Positions 24,556 through 33,543 of a DNA stretch of 64,000 bases are shown here, piece after piece. Position numbers and translations under genes: made by a program. Below the pieces are notes generated by a model. The model was not told the DNA's origin. It did not search any database and saw only the letters and a list, made by a program, of their open reading frames with translations. Numbering within the stretch: position 1 is the stretch's first letter; every line of letters begins with the position of its first letter. The stretch is from Vreelandella olivaria (GTDB lineage Bacteria; Pseudomonadota; Gammaproteobacteria; Pseudomonadales; Halomonadaceae): NCBI RefSeq assembly GCF_023507745.1, contig NZ_JALPZO010000182.1:1-64000 (forward strand). Reading direction: 5' to 3'.

Positions 24556-25724
24556 TGAGTCCTGAGTCGCGACAAGCGAACACTACCATGTTTGATCATC
24601 ACTATATGGCACGAGCCCTGAAGCTTGCTGAGCAGGGGTTATACACCTCGGACCCGAATCCCAGGGTCGGTTGCGTTATCGTTCAATACGATCAGGGAGC
24701 AGAGGGGCGTATTGTTGGGGAGGGCTTTCATCTTCGCGCGGGTGAGCCCCATGCGGAAATTCACGCGCTCAACGCCGCCGGTGCAGCAGCAAAAGGGGCA
24801 ACGGCTTATGTCACCCTGGAGCCCTGTTCTCATACGGGAAGAACAGGCCCCTGCGCTGTGGCACTGGTAGAAGCCCAGGTTGCTCGGGTGGTGGTGGCGA
24901 TGGTAGACCCAAACCCTCAAGTGAGCGGACAAGGTATTGAGCGGCTTCAAGCAGCTGGCATTACGGTGGAAGTGGGGCTGTTGGAGCAAGATGCGAAGGC
25001 GCTGAACCCTGGTTTTATTTCCCGCATGCAGCGCCAGCGTCCTTTTGTGCGATTAAAAATGGCGATGAGCCTTGATGGGCGCACCGCCATGGGGTCGGGT
25101 GAATCCCAGTGGATTACCGGCCCGGAAGCCCGCAGTCAGGTGCAGCGCCTGCGAGCACGCTCAAGCGCTATTTTGAGTGGTGTGGAGTCCATTATTATGG
25201 ATGATTCGCGGCTAACGTTACGGGCGGATCAACTGGAATTGGCTAATGCTGACGACATCATTAAACGCCAGCCGCTGCGCGTTATTCTGGATTCGCGGCT
25301 GCGTTTGCCGCTAGCGGCTGCCTGTCTGCGGGAGCCAGGACGAACATTGATTATTGCCACGGAACAGCACAGTGATGAGAAGAGGCGCAAGCTGGAAGCT
25401 GCCGGTGCTGAAATACACGTCCTGCCCATGGCCCAGGAAGGGCGGGTATCGCTAACTGACATGCTGCATTGGCTGTCGGAAAATGAACAGGTTAACGAGC
25501 TGCTGGTGGAAACAGGTGCCACCCTGGCCGGTGCGCTGGTAGGCGCCGGTTTGGTCGATGAGCTGCAACTCTTTGTTGCTCCAACGCTCCTTGGTGGCGA
25601 AGCCAAGCCCTTGTTTGCATTACCTGACTTAACCCGGATGGTGGATCAGAAGCGATTGACCATCAAGGAAGTACGCGCTATTGGGCATGATTGGCGCATT
25701 ATCGCCGAGCCCCTTACTGACTAG
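24555..25724 (+). CDS. ribD: bifunctional riboflavin deaminase/reductase RibD
   Basis: 389 residues. The N-terminal deaminase has HAEIHAL and the zinc cysteines in CSHTGRTGPC; the C-terminal half is the NADPH reductase (VRLKMAMSLDGRTAMGSGES, DELQLFVAPTLLGG). It converts the pyrimidine product of GTP cyclohydrolase II in two steps. The ATG overlaps the nrdR stop. Another in-frame ATG (24588) would also work and removes a short leader. Confidence 0.95.
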   Translation: MSPESRQANTTMFDHHYMARALKLAEQGLYTSDPNPRVGCVIVQYDQGAEGRIVGEGFHLRAGEPHAEIHALNAAGAAAKGATAYVTLEPCSHTGRTGPCAVALVEAQVARVVVAMVDPNPQVSGQGIERLQAAGITVEVGLLEQDAKALNPGFISRMQRQRPFVRLKMAMSLDGRTAMGSGESQWITGPEARSQVQRLRARSSAILSGVESIIMDDSRLTLRADQLELANADDIIKRQPLRVILDSRLRLPLAAACLREPGRTLIIATEQHSDEKRRKLEAAGAEIHVLPMAQEGRVSLTDMLHWLSENEQVNELLVETGATLAGALVGAGLVDELQLFVAPTLLGGEAKPLFALPDLTRMVDQKRLTIKEVRAIGHDWRIIAEPLTD

Positions 25725-25794
25725 CGCAAGCGTCGATAGCAAGGTACCCTGACGCGCGAAATCGCTGCAATGCGACCACTTTTTTGGAGATTCC

Positions 25795-26961
25795 ATGACG
25801 CACTCCTCTACTGAAGGTTTGTCCTCAATCGCTGAGCTGGTGGAAGATATTCGCCACGGTAAAATGGTGATTCTCATGGATGATGAGGATCGCGAAAACG
25901 AAGGTGATATCATCATGGCGGCCGAAAAAGTTCAGGCCGAGCATATCAACTTCATGGCCCGCTATGCGCGTGGCCTTATCTGTATGCCGATGACCCGTGA
26001 GCGTTGTGAACAGCTTAACCTGCCACTCATGGTGCAGGATAACGGCTCTGGTTTTGGTACTAAGTTCACGCTCTCTATAGAAGCGACAGAAGGTGTCACG
26101 ACAGGAATCTCGGCAGCTGATCGTGCCCGTACCGTCCAAGCGGCGGTGGCGCCGAATGCCAAGCCAGCGGATATCGTTCAGCCGGGGCACATTTTTCCGC
26201 TGATGGCGGAACCAGGTGGTGTCTTACGTCGCGCAGGGCACACCGAAGCCGCCTGTGATCTTGCTGCCCTGGCGGGTTGCGACCCTAGTGGGGTTATCTG
26301 CGAGGTGATGAACGATGACGGCAGTATGGCGCGTCGTTCGGAGCTTGAAGTATTTGCGAAGACTCACGGTATCAAAATCGGTACCATTGCTGATCTGATT
26401 CACTATCGTATCGTCAACGAGCAAACCGTTGACGCGATTGAAACCACCAGCGTTACGACAGCCCATGGTGAGTTAGCGCTCCATGTCTTCCGCGATCGTA
26501 TTCAAGGGGCGCACCATTTAGCGCTGGTGAAAGGGCAGCCAGCACCTGAACAGGCCACCACGGTACGTGTTCACCTGGCTGATACACTGCGGGATGTGAT
26601 GGGGCTGCTGAAGGGGGAGCAGTGCCGCTGGGATGCTAATCGTGCACTTGAAGAGATTGCCCATGCGCCAGCCGGTGTGTTTGTGCTGATTGATGATGGC
26701 CGCCCCCATCAGGATTTGAAAGATCAGTTGGATATCTTTCTGGACCGTGTACGTCAGCCACGTACCAGTGACTCAGATGGTGCCGGCAACTACTTAACGA
26801 TTGGTACTGGCTCGCAAATTCTGCGCCACCTGGGCGTGGGTAAAATGCGGCTACTTAGCTCCCCGTGGAAATTCTCGGCACTCTCAGGATTCGATCTCGA
26901 AGTTGTCGAGCGCCTGGGACCCAATGACACGGCGTATGAGCCAACTACTCAGCAGGAATAA
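25795..26961 (+). CDS. ribBA: DHBP synthase with degenerate GTP cyclohydrolase II-like domain
   Basis: 388 residues with a GGAG ribosome site. The N-terminal 3,4-dihydroxy-2-butanone-4-phosphate synthase domain is intact ([29 protein letters not shown]). The C-terminal region aligns with GTP cyclohydrolase II but I see none of the three zinc cysteines of the usual GxxCxGDxxxSxxCDC site; the corresponding part reads [14 protein letters not shown]. So this half is probably inactive, as in other proteobacterial RibBX proteins, and a separate ribA is expected elsewhere. The 70-base gap before it is too short for an FMN riboswitch. Confidence 0.9.
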   Translation: MTHSSTEGLSSIAELVEDIRHGKMVILMDDEDRENEGDIIMAAEKVQAEHINFMARYARGLICMPMTRERCEQLNLPLMVQDNGSGFGTKFTLSIEATEGVTTGISAADRARTVQAAVAPNAKPADIVQPGHIFPLMAEPGGVLRRAGHTEAACDLAALAGCDPSGVICEVMNDDGSMARRSELEVFAKTHGIKIGTIADLIHYRIVNEQTVDAIETTSVTTAHGELALHVFRDRIQGAHHLALVKGQPAPEQATTVRVHLADTLRDVMGLLKGEQCRWDANRALEEIAHAPAGVFVLIDDGRPHQDLKDQLDIFLDRVRQPRTSDSDGAGNYLTIGTGSQILRHLGVGKMRLLSSPWKFSALSGFDLEVVERLGPNDTAYEPTTQQE

Positions 26962-26965
26962 ATTG

Positions 26966-27454
26966 ATGCAATCCCTTTCGCAAGTTGAAGGCAGTTTTGT
27001 GGATGTCGATGGGCGTTATGTCATCGTCGTAGGACGATTTAATCATCATGTGGTGGATAGCCTGGTAGAGGGAGCGGTTGATAGCCTTACCCGGCACGGG
27101 GTAGATGCTGAAAATATTCATATTGTCCACGTACCCGGTGCCTGGGAGCTACCACTGGCAGTCAAGCGGGTGCTGAGCGTTATGAAGCCCGATGCCGTGA
27201 TTGCCCTTGGTGCCGTTATCCGTGGTGGTACGCCGCATTTTGAATACGTGGCTGGTGGTTGCAATACCGCGATCAATCACCTCCAGCTTGAGTTTGAAAC
27301 ACCGGTAGCGAATGGCGTGTTAACCGTTGAATCTATCGAGCAGGCGATTGAACGCGCTGGTACTAAAGCCGGTAATAAAGGCACTGAAGCTGCTATGGCT
27401 GCGATGGAAATGGTATCGCTGCTGCGTGCTCTGCCGGTGGGAGACTCGAAATGA
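26966..27454 (+). CDS. ribH: lumazine synthase (RibH)
   Basis: 162 residues from the ATG at 26966, four bases after the previous stop. Typical segments: [52 protein letters not shown] and [15 protein letters not shown] with [12 protein letters not shown]. It joins the RibD/RibB products into 6,7-dimethyl-8-ribityllumazine. The stop overlaps the nusB ATG. Confidence 0.95.
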   Translation: MQSLSQVEGSFVDVDGRYVIVVGRFNHHVVDSLVEGAVDSLTRHGVDAENIHIVHVPGAWELPLAVKRVLSVMKPDAVIALGAVIRGGTPHFEYVAGGCNTAINHLQLEFETPVANGVLTVESIEQAIERAGTKAGNKGTEAAMAAMEMVSLLRALPVGDSK

Positions 27455-27954
27455 GCGAGCGTCGTGAGCGTAAGCCCTCTGCCGCACAGCAAGGGCGTCA
27501 CGCTGCACGTGAGTTGGCGGTTCAGGGGCTCTACCAATGGCAAATGACGGGCAAATCCATCACAACCATCGAAGCTGAGTTTCGTAGCCAGGTCGCCGAT
27601 GACGATCTGGAAGACCACGAAAACTGGCTAAAAGTGATGGAAATTGCCGATAAAGCGCTGTTCCATGAGCTGCTACATAACACGGTACGCTTTAAAGCCG
27701 AGCTTGATCGTGAGATCTCGCCGCTGCTTGATCGTCGTTTGGAAGATCTGGATGCGGTGGAGTTGGCGATCCTTCGCCTGGGTGCTTACGAGCTTTCCCG
27801 CCGTATGGAAGTTCCGTACCGTGTTGTGATCAACGAAGGCGTTGAGCTGGCTAAATCATTTGGCGCCACCGACGGCCATAAGTACGTGAATGGCATTCTC
27901 GATAAGCTGGCAAATCGCTTACGTAGTGCCGAAGTCAGCGCCCGCCGTTTATAA
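27451..27954 (+). CDS. nusB: transcription antitermination factor NusB
   Basis: 167 residues, entirely helical, with [18 protein letters not shown] and [30 protein letters not shown] typical of NusB. With NusE it binds boxA RNA for rRNA antitermination. Overlaps ribH by ATGA. Confidence 0.95.
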   Translation: MSERRERKPSAAQQGRHAARELAVQGLYQWQMTGKSITTIEAEFRSQVADDDLEDHENWLKVMEIADKALFHELLHNTVRFKAELDREISPLLDRRLEDLDAVELAILRLGAYELSRRMEVPYRVVINEGVELAKSFGATDGHKYVNGILDKLANRLRSAEVSARRL

Positions 27955-27989
27955 GACGGACCGTCTGATAATGCGTTTAAGGGGCCTTT

Positions 27990-28967
27990 GTGCTTGCCGA
28001 ATTTGATCTGATTCGACGCTACCTTATGTCGCCGCAGGAGGCGCAAGCGGCAAATGGCGTTGCCCTTGGAAATGGTGACGATGCCACCCTGTTGATGCCC
28101 AGGGCCGGGCAGCAGTTAGTGGTTAGCGTCGATACGTCTGTTGTTGATGTGCATTTCCCCCACGATGCCCCCGGCTTTGCGATCGGGCATCGAGCATTAG
28201 CGGTTGCCCTGAGTGACCTGGCAGCCATGGGAGCAGCGTCTCGCTGGTGTTTAATGGCGCTAACACTGGATCAGCGGGCCTTTGTGGATAAAAAGGTCGC
28301 AGAACAGTGGGTGTCTGATTATGCCAGAGGGTTTCATACACTCTGTCAGCAACATGCCACCACTCTGGTGGGTGGCGATGTGACCTCTGGGGCACTAACG
28401 ATCTCAGTCACGGTCATGGGGGAGGTACCCACAGGTATCGCCATGACCCGCTCAGGTGCCCAGGTGGGCGATGTTATTGCCGTCACCGGGACCTTGGGGG
28501 GAGGCGCTGGTGGGCTTGCGCTGTGGCAAAAAGGTGAGCGGGATATCACGCACCCCTTGTTACAGCGCTATCTATTACCTGAGCCTCGCTTGGCTGCGGG
28601 TGTGGCGTTACGCAGTATAGCCACTGCCGCGATGGATATCTCCGATGGCTTACTGGCGGATCTGGCCCATCTTCGTGCAGCCTCACATGTAGGAGCTACG
28701 TTAGAGCCTGAGGCATTGCCACTGGCGGAAGGGCTGGAGCAACTGCTCGGCCAGTCAGACGCCCGTAAAGCAGCCTTATCAGGAGGAGATGACTATGAAT
28801 TGCTGGTCACACTTGCCCCGGAAGATGTCGCCTGTGCCCAGGCACGGCTTGCTGACTTAGGTATAACACTGACCGTCATCGGGCGCTGTAATGAAGCCTT
28901 AGGCGTGACCGGAGTGTCCTCAGCCGATTATGCTGGCTGGCAGCATTTTAGTGGGGATACGCCATGA
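27990..28967 (+). CDS. thiL: thiamine-monophosphate kinase
   Basis: 325 residues from a GTG start (AAGGGG ribosome site). Features of the AIR-synthase-like kinase: GNGDDATLL, SVDTSVVDVHF, ALAVALSDLAAMGA, GGDVTSG and AMDISDGLLADL. It makes thiamine diphosphate. The stop overlaps the pgpA ATG. Confidence 0.93.
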   Translation: MLAEFDLIRRYLMSPQEAQAANGVALGNGDDATLLMPRAGQQLVVSVDTSVVDVHFPHDAPGFAIGHRALAVALSDLAAMGAASRWCLMALTLDQRAFVDKKVAEQWVSDYARGFHTLCQQHATTLVGGDVTSGALTISVTVMGEVPTGIAMTRSGAQVGDVIAVTGTLGGGAGGLALWQKGERDITHPLLQRYLLPEPRLAAGVALRSIATAAMDISDGLLADLAHLRAASHVGATLEPEALPLAEGLEQLLGQSDARKAALSGGDDYELLVTLAPEDVACAQARLADLGITLTVIGRCNEALGVTGVSSADYAGWQHFSGDTP

Positions 28968-29437
28968 ACCGCGCACCGGCAAGTGTTTGGCGACGCCCAA
29001 CTCACTTTTTTGCTTTCGGTCTGGGCAGTGGTACTGTGCCCTGGGCGCCCGGCACGTTTGGCACCCTGGCTGCGATTCCTTTCTACTGGGTGATGGCTGA
29101 CTTGCCCCTTGGCTGGTATCTGGGGCTGGTGTTTGCTGCTTTCGTGGTTGGGGTATGGCTGTGTGATAAAACCTCCCAGGATCTAGGCGTACATGATCAC
29201 TCCGGGATCGTATGGGACGAATTTGTTGGCTACTGGATTACCATGGCAGCGGTACCCTTTTCCTGGGAAGCTGCGCTATGGGGCTTTATCGTGTTTCGAA
29301 TCTTCGATGTCTTTAAACCCTGGCCCATCCGTTGGGCAGACCGTCGGGTGGCTGGCGGATTTGGTATCATGATTGATGATGTGATGGCAGGGATTTATGC
29401 CTGGAGTACAATGCACCTTTGGTTCTGGCTACATTGA
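28964..29437 (+). CDS. pgpA: phosphatidylglycerophosphatase A
   Basis: 157-residue inner-membrane protein with helices and the GSGTVPWAPGTFGTL start, the DEFVGYWIT region and RIFDVFKPWPIRWADR, then GGFGIMIDDVMAG. It dephosphorylates phosphatidylglycerophosphate. It is the usual end of the nusB-thiL-pgpA set. Confidence 0.95.
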   Translation: MNRAPASVWRRPTHFFAFGLGSGTVPWAPGTFGTLAAIPFYWVMADLPLGWYLGLVFAAFVVGVWLCDKTSQDLGVHDHSGIVWDEFVGYWITMAAVPFSWEAALWGFIVFRIFDVFKPWPIRWADRRVAGGFGIMIDDVMAGIYAWSTMHLWFWLH

Positions 29438-29532
29438 AGGTTTTAAGTGAACGCAAAGGACAATGCTGTAGTAACCTAGCGATTATCGGTGGCGAATAAC
29501 TCCTCAATCGTGGAGCTGTTCAAGGAGATGGC

Positions 29533-30786
29533 ATGCGCAAGGAACGTCTGATCGTCCCCATACTGGCGGCAGTTGCCGCTGTATGGATGGTGGCGCAACT
29601 GCTTTCTAGTGTGCTGTTCGAGCGTAGCCTTCGCCAGGCGTTGGATGACCTGGAGGCGCGAGGAGAATGGCGGGTTAGCCGTACAGACAGTCGTCAGGGG
29701 TGGTTAACCTCACAGGGAAGCGTACTGCTGTCACCACTGCTTGGTCGCCCCTGGCGCTTAGAGCTGACCTACCGTGCCCGCCACGGCGTCTTAAGTACCG
29801 ATGTTGAAGGGACACTGCTACCCCGGTTGGATAGCGTACTGCAAAAAGCGGTTGGCGAGGTATCTGCCCCCTCCGTGCCTCGCTGGCAGGGTCGCTACCA
29901 TACACTAAGCGGCCGCACTGAGCTTAGATTGGCACTGGCTCCCTTCATTGTGCAGCAAAGTGGTCGCGAGCTGGATGTGCGTGGCTTGCGCCTGCGGCTG
30001 GAAGGTGTGTTCGGTGACTGGCGGCTACGTGCGTTATTGGATCAACTTACCTTAACCGACGGTTTGTCCCAGTTAGCCCTCGGGCCTACGACCCTTGAAA
30101 GCCGCTATACTTATATTCACGATGCGTACCATTTTGCGCAGCGGGATCACCTTCATATTGAACACTTGGCACTCCATTACCCCGCTTACGATATCCAGAT
30201 GACCTCTCTGGATGCCATTAGCCATATGGTGCTGGATGAGAGTGAACTGCGTTTAAAAGGCGAACTCGTTCTGGGGGAGGTACGTGTGCCCAGCGAAGCG
30301 CCGGATACACCACTATTAAGTGGCCGAATAGAAGCGGAGCTTTCGCGCCTCAATGCTGACGCTGTGCGCCAGGTGATTCGCAAGCTGCGCCAGGAAGCCG
30401 CATGGGGGGATACAAGCCTCCCCATGGCAGAAGGTCTGTTAGCCCGGCTAGAGCCTGATCTGCTGCAGGTAATGAGCGACTCGCCCCGTTTGGATGTCAC
30501 CGCCGTATCCATTGAAAGCCCGCTATTGGAGTTGAGTGTAGAGGCCGATGGTGCACTGTTTTTTGATGCCCGCCGCCTCAATGAGCTGAGTTTGGCGGCA
30601 TTGGAGAAGCCCGAAGAGCGAGCCCGTTGGTTAGAGCGTATTGATGGAGATTTTACCTGGTACGATGCGCCCACTGTGGCTGCGCTATGGCTCGGTTTGC
30701 CGTTGGGTACCCGAGAACTGCAGTTTGATGTGATTCGCGGTGTATGGCGGGTTAATGGTCGGCCAATGCCCGAATTATGGCCCTGA
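29533..30786 (+). CDS. DUF945 (YdgA-like) protein
   Basis: 417 residues with one N-terminal membrane helix (~7-28) and a long periplasmic strand-rich body, including WRVSRTDSRQGWLTSQGSV, a typical YdgA-type start, and a closing helical segment. No catalytic motif is visible. GGAGATGGC precedes the ATG at 29533. Function is not known; it may assist the cell envelope. Confidence 0.75.
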   Translation: MRKERLIVPILAAVAAVWMVAQLLSSVLFERSLRQALDDLEARGEWRVSRTDSRQGWLTSQGSVLLSPLLGRPWRLELTYRARHGVLSTDVEGTLLPRLDSVLQKAVGEVSAPSVPRWQGRYHTLSGRTELRLALAPFIVQQSGRELDVRGLRLRLEGVFGDWRLRALLDQLTLTDGLSQLALGPTTLESRYTYIHDAYHFAQRDHLHIEHLALHYPAYDIQMTSLDAISHMVLDESELRLKGELVLGEVRVPSEAPDTPLLSGRIEAELSRLNADAVRQVIRKLRQEAAWGDTSLPMAEGLLARLEPDLLQVMSDSPRLDVTAVSIESPLLELSVEADGALFFDARRLNELSLAALEKPEERARWLERIDGDFTWYDAPTVAALWLGLPLGTRELQFDVIRGVWRVNGRPMPELWP

Positions 30787-30856
30787 ACGTTTTTTAGTAG
30801 TAACTGATTAATGATGATTCCAGGCCTTATTCACGAGTCAGTTAAATTCCCCAAGG

Positions 30857-30884
30857 GTTGAAGTTTTGGCTATGTGCCCACATT
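30857..30884 (+). promoter_or_regulatory. possible heat-shock (sigma-32) promoter for lon
   Basis: GTTGAA, 14-base spacer, CCCACATT. Compared with CTTGAA-N13-17-CCCCATNT this is an imperfect match, with a one-base slip in the -10 half. Its position (about 45 bases of leader) and the heat-shock nature of lon make it plausible. Confidence 0.35.
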
Positions 30885-30938
30885 CCAGTAGCAACACTAA
30901 GCGGTGAAATCCGCTAGTCACTGTTGATTGGAGGGCGC

Positions 30939-33389
30939 ATGAGCGACCAGGATTACGACCGCGATCAAGAACACGCCGACTGGCTAACTGATAGCGAGTC
31001 GCGAGAAGAGTCCCATAGTAGCGAAGAGCACCGTTCCGATGGTGAACGGGTCAATTCATTAGTTCCTGCCAGTGAAATGCTGCCAGAGCGTATCTACCTG
31101 TTACCGATCCATAATCGTCCCTTTTTTCCTGCTCAAGTACAGCCGTTGGTGATCAACCGTGAGCGTTGGGAAGAAACCATGCGCCGAGTAGGTAATACGC
31201 CGCACCACACTATCGGTGTTGCCTTTGTTGGTGAGCAGGGTATTGAATCGCTTGATCATGAAAACTTCCCGGAGATTGGTACTGCTGTCAAAGTCCACAA
31301 GCTAAAGGGCGAAGATCAGCAGATTCAGTTTATTGCCCATGGGCTACAGCGCTTCAAAATCCAGCGTTGGCTTTCGAAAGAGCCTCCTTATCTGGTAGAG
31401 GTCAGTTACCCCAAAGAACCCGTAAATGCCGAAGATGAAGAGACCCGTGCTTATGCCATGGCGATCATTAACGGCATTAAAGAGCTGTTGCCCATTAACC
31501 CGCTGTATGGTGAAGAGCTCAAGCACTACCTGAATCGCTTCAGCCCACACCAACCAGGTCCGCTAACCGATTTCGCCGCGGCGATCACTTCTGCAAAAGG
31601 TCCCGAATTACAGGACGTATTGGCGACACTGCCTGTCGCTGAGCGCATGCACAAAGTATTACCGCTGCTGCGCAAAGAGATTGATGTCGCGCAACTGCAA
31701 AGTGAAATCAGTGAGCAGGTGAATGCACAGATGCAGGAGCGCCAGCGGGAGTTCTTCCTGCGCGAGCAGTTGAAGGTCATTCAGCGCGAGCTGGGTATCT
31801 CCAAAGATGACCGCGAAAACGATGTTGATACCTTTAGAAGTCGCCTGGAATCGCTGGTGGTACCCGAGCGTGTCCAGTCGCGCATCGACGATGAGCTTAA
31901 CAAACTGAGTGTGCTGGAAACCGGTTCTCCAGAATACGGTACCACCCGTAACTATCTCGACTGGTTAACCTCTCTGCCGTGGGGGGTTACCAGTCAGGAT
32001 AAACTGGACCTTGCCCATGCCAGGGAAGTGTTGGACCGCGACCATGACGGTTTAAAGGACGTCAAAGAGCGGATTATTGAATTCCTTGCAGAGGGTACCT
32101 TCAAAGGTGACGTAGGGGGCTCGATTGTACTGCTGGTTGGGCCTCCCGGTGTGGGTAAAACCTCCATTGGGCGTTCGATAGCAGAAGCGCTGGGAAGAGA
32201 GTTTTATCGCTTCTCTGTCGGAGGCATGCGCGACGAGGCAGAAATCAAGGGACATCGCCGTACTTACGTGGGTGCCATGCCCGGCAAGCTGGTTCAGGCC
32301 TTCAAGGAAGTCGAGGTTGAAAATCCCGTCATCATGCTGGATGAGATAGACAAGCTTGGCCAGTCGTTTCAGGGAGATCCTGCTTCAGCGCTGCTTGAAG
32401 TGCTCGATCCTGAGCAAAACGTGGATTTCCTGGATCACTATCTTGATGTGCGAATGGATCTCTCAAAGGTGCTGTTTGTCTGTACCGCCAATACGCTGGA
32501 CTCTATTCCGGGGCCACTATTGGATCGCATGGAACAGATTCGGCTATCGGGTTATATCGCGGAAGAGAAACTTCAGATCGCCAAGCATCACTTATGGCCC
32601 AAATTGCTCAAGCGCGACAAGCTGCCGAAAAAACGCATTAACCTTACCGACGCTGCACTCAAGCAGGTGATCGATGGTTATGCCCGTGAAGCTGGTGTGC
32701 GTCAGCTGGAAAAACAGCTTCACCGTATTGTGCGTAAAGCAGCCGTCAAACTGTTGGAAGACCAACTGGAGACCGTCAGCATCTCTGTTAAGAACCTCGA
32801 AGAGTTCCTTGGCGCGCCGCTATTCCGTAAAGAAAAGGTGCTCAAAGGTGAAGGGGTGGTCACCGGGCTGGCCTGGACGTCCATGGGTGGCGCGACACTG
32901 CCCATTGAAGCGGGCAAGGTGCATGCGCTGGATCGTGGTTTTAAATTGACGGGCAAACTTGGCGATGTAATGAAGGAGTCCGCCAATATTGCCTACAGCT
33001 ACACGCTGGGCCATTTGCAAGAGTATGGTGCCGATGCTGACTTCTTCGACTCCGCGTTTGTGCATCTGCACGTCCCGGAAGGTGCCACGCCAAAAGATGG
33101 TCCATCTGCGGGAGTGACCATGACGACTGCACTGTTGTCACTGGCCAGGCACCAGGCGATTGAGCGCCCCCTGGCAATGACCGGAGAGTTAACGCTCACC
33201 GGTCAGGTGCTGCCAGTGGGTGGGATTCGTGAGAAGGTGATTGCCGCACGGCGCAGCGACATTTTTGAGGTAATACTTCCTGAAGCTAATCGCCGCGATT
33301 ATGAAGAGCTACCCGACTACTTAAAAGAGGGAATGACCGTACACTTCGCAAGCCGTTACCGTGACGTAGCCAACGTGGTTTTTAAATAG
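30939..33389 (+). CDS. lon: ATP-dependent Lon-family protease
   Basis: 816 residues from the ATG at 30939 (GGAGGG). An acidic Ser/Glu-rich N-terminal tail (~1-45) precedes a Lon substrate-binding domain, coiled coil, AAA+ module (Walker A GPPGVGKTS, Walker B VIMLDEIDK) and the C-terminal protease with Ser in DGPSAGVTM and Lys in REKVIAARR. It degrades damaged and regulatory proteins. It lacks the usual clpX and hupB neighbours, so it may be a second Lon paralogue (AsrA/PA0779 type) rather than the main one. Confidence 0.93.
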   Translation: MSDQDYDRDQEHADWLTDSESREESHSSEEHRSDGERVNSLVPASEMLPERIYLLPIHNRPFFPAQVQPLVINRERWEETMRRVGNTPHHTIGVAFVGEQGIESLDHENFPEIGTAVKVHKLKGEDQQIQFIAHGLQRFKIQRWLSKEPPYLVEVSYPKEPVNAEDEETRAYAMAIINGIKELLPINPLYGEELKHYLNRFSPHQPGPLTDFAAAITSAKGPELQDVLATLPVAERMHKVLPLLRKEIDVAQLQSEISEQVNAQMQERQREFFLREQLKVIQRELGISKDDRENDVDTFRSRLESLVVPERVQSRIDDELNKLSVLETGSPEYGTTRNYLDWLTSLPWGVTSQDKLDLAHAREVLDRDHDGLKDVKERIIEFLAEGTFKGDVGGSIVLLVGPPGVGKTSIGRSIAEALGREFYRFSVGGMRDEAEIKGHRRTYVGAMPGKLVQAFKEVEVENPVIMLDEIDKLGQSFQGDPASALLEVLDPEQNVDFLDHYLDVRMDLSKVLFVCTANTLDSIPGPLLDRMEQIRLSGYIAEEKLQIAKHHLWPKLLKRDKLPKKRINLTDAALKQVIDGYAREAGVRQLEKQLHRIVRKAAVKLLEDQLETVSISVKNLEEFLGAPLFRKEKVLKGEGVVTGLAWTSMGGATLPIEAGKVHALDRGFKLTGKLGDVMKESANIAYSYTLGHLQEYGADADFFDSAFVHLHVPEGATPKDGPSAGVTMTTALLSLARHQAIERPLAMTGELTLTGQVLPVGGIREKVIAARRSDIFEVILPEANRRDYEELPDYLKEGMTVHFASRYRDVANVVFK

Positions 33390-33424
33390 AAAGTAGCTGA
33401 TAAACACAGCAAACTATCCGTTAG

Positions 33425-33456
33425 AAGCGCCGCTCTGAGGAGAACGGTGCTTTTTT
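33425..33456 (+). terminator. terminator after lon
   Basis: A 12-bp stem (with G.T pairs) around GAGG ends in a run of six Ts at 33451-33456. It lies 36 bases after the lon stop codon. Confidence 0.75.
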
Positions 33457-33543
33457 ACATCTATTTACTGGTTAAATCTACTTGAGAAACGGGATAATAG
33501 GAGTAAGTCAAAAATTAAAAAAACCACCCCCTGGGAGCTATCC

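Noticed and set aside
25725-25794. FMN riboswitch before ribBA
   Set aside because: Only 70 bases are available and the conserved RFN helices are not visible.
33470-33543. Sigma-28 flagellar promoter before chemoreceptor copy 1
   Set aside because: TAAA and GATAA words occur, but the spacing is two bases too short and the GCC of the -10 box is missing.
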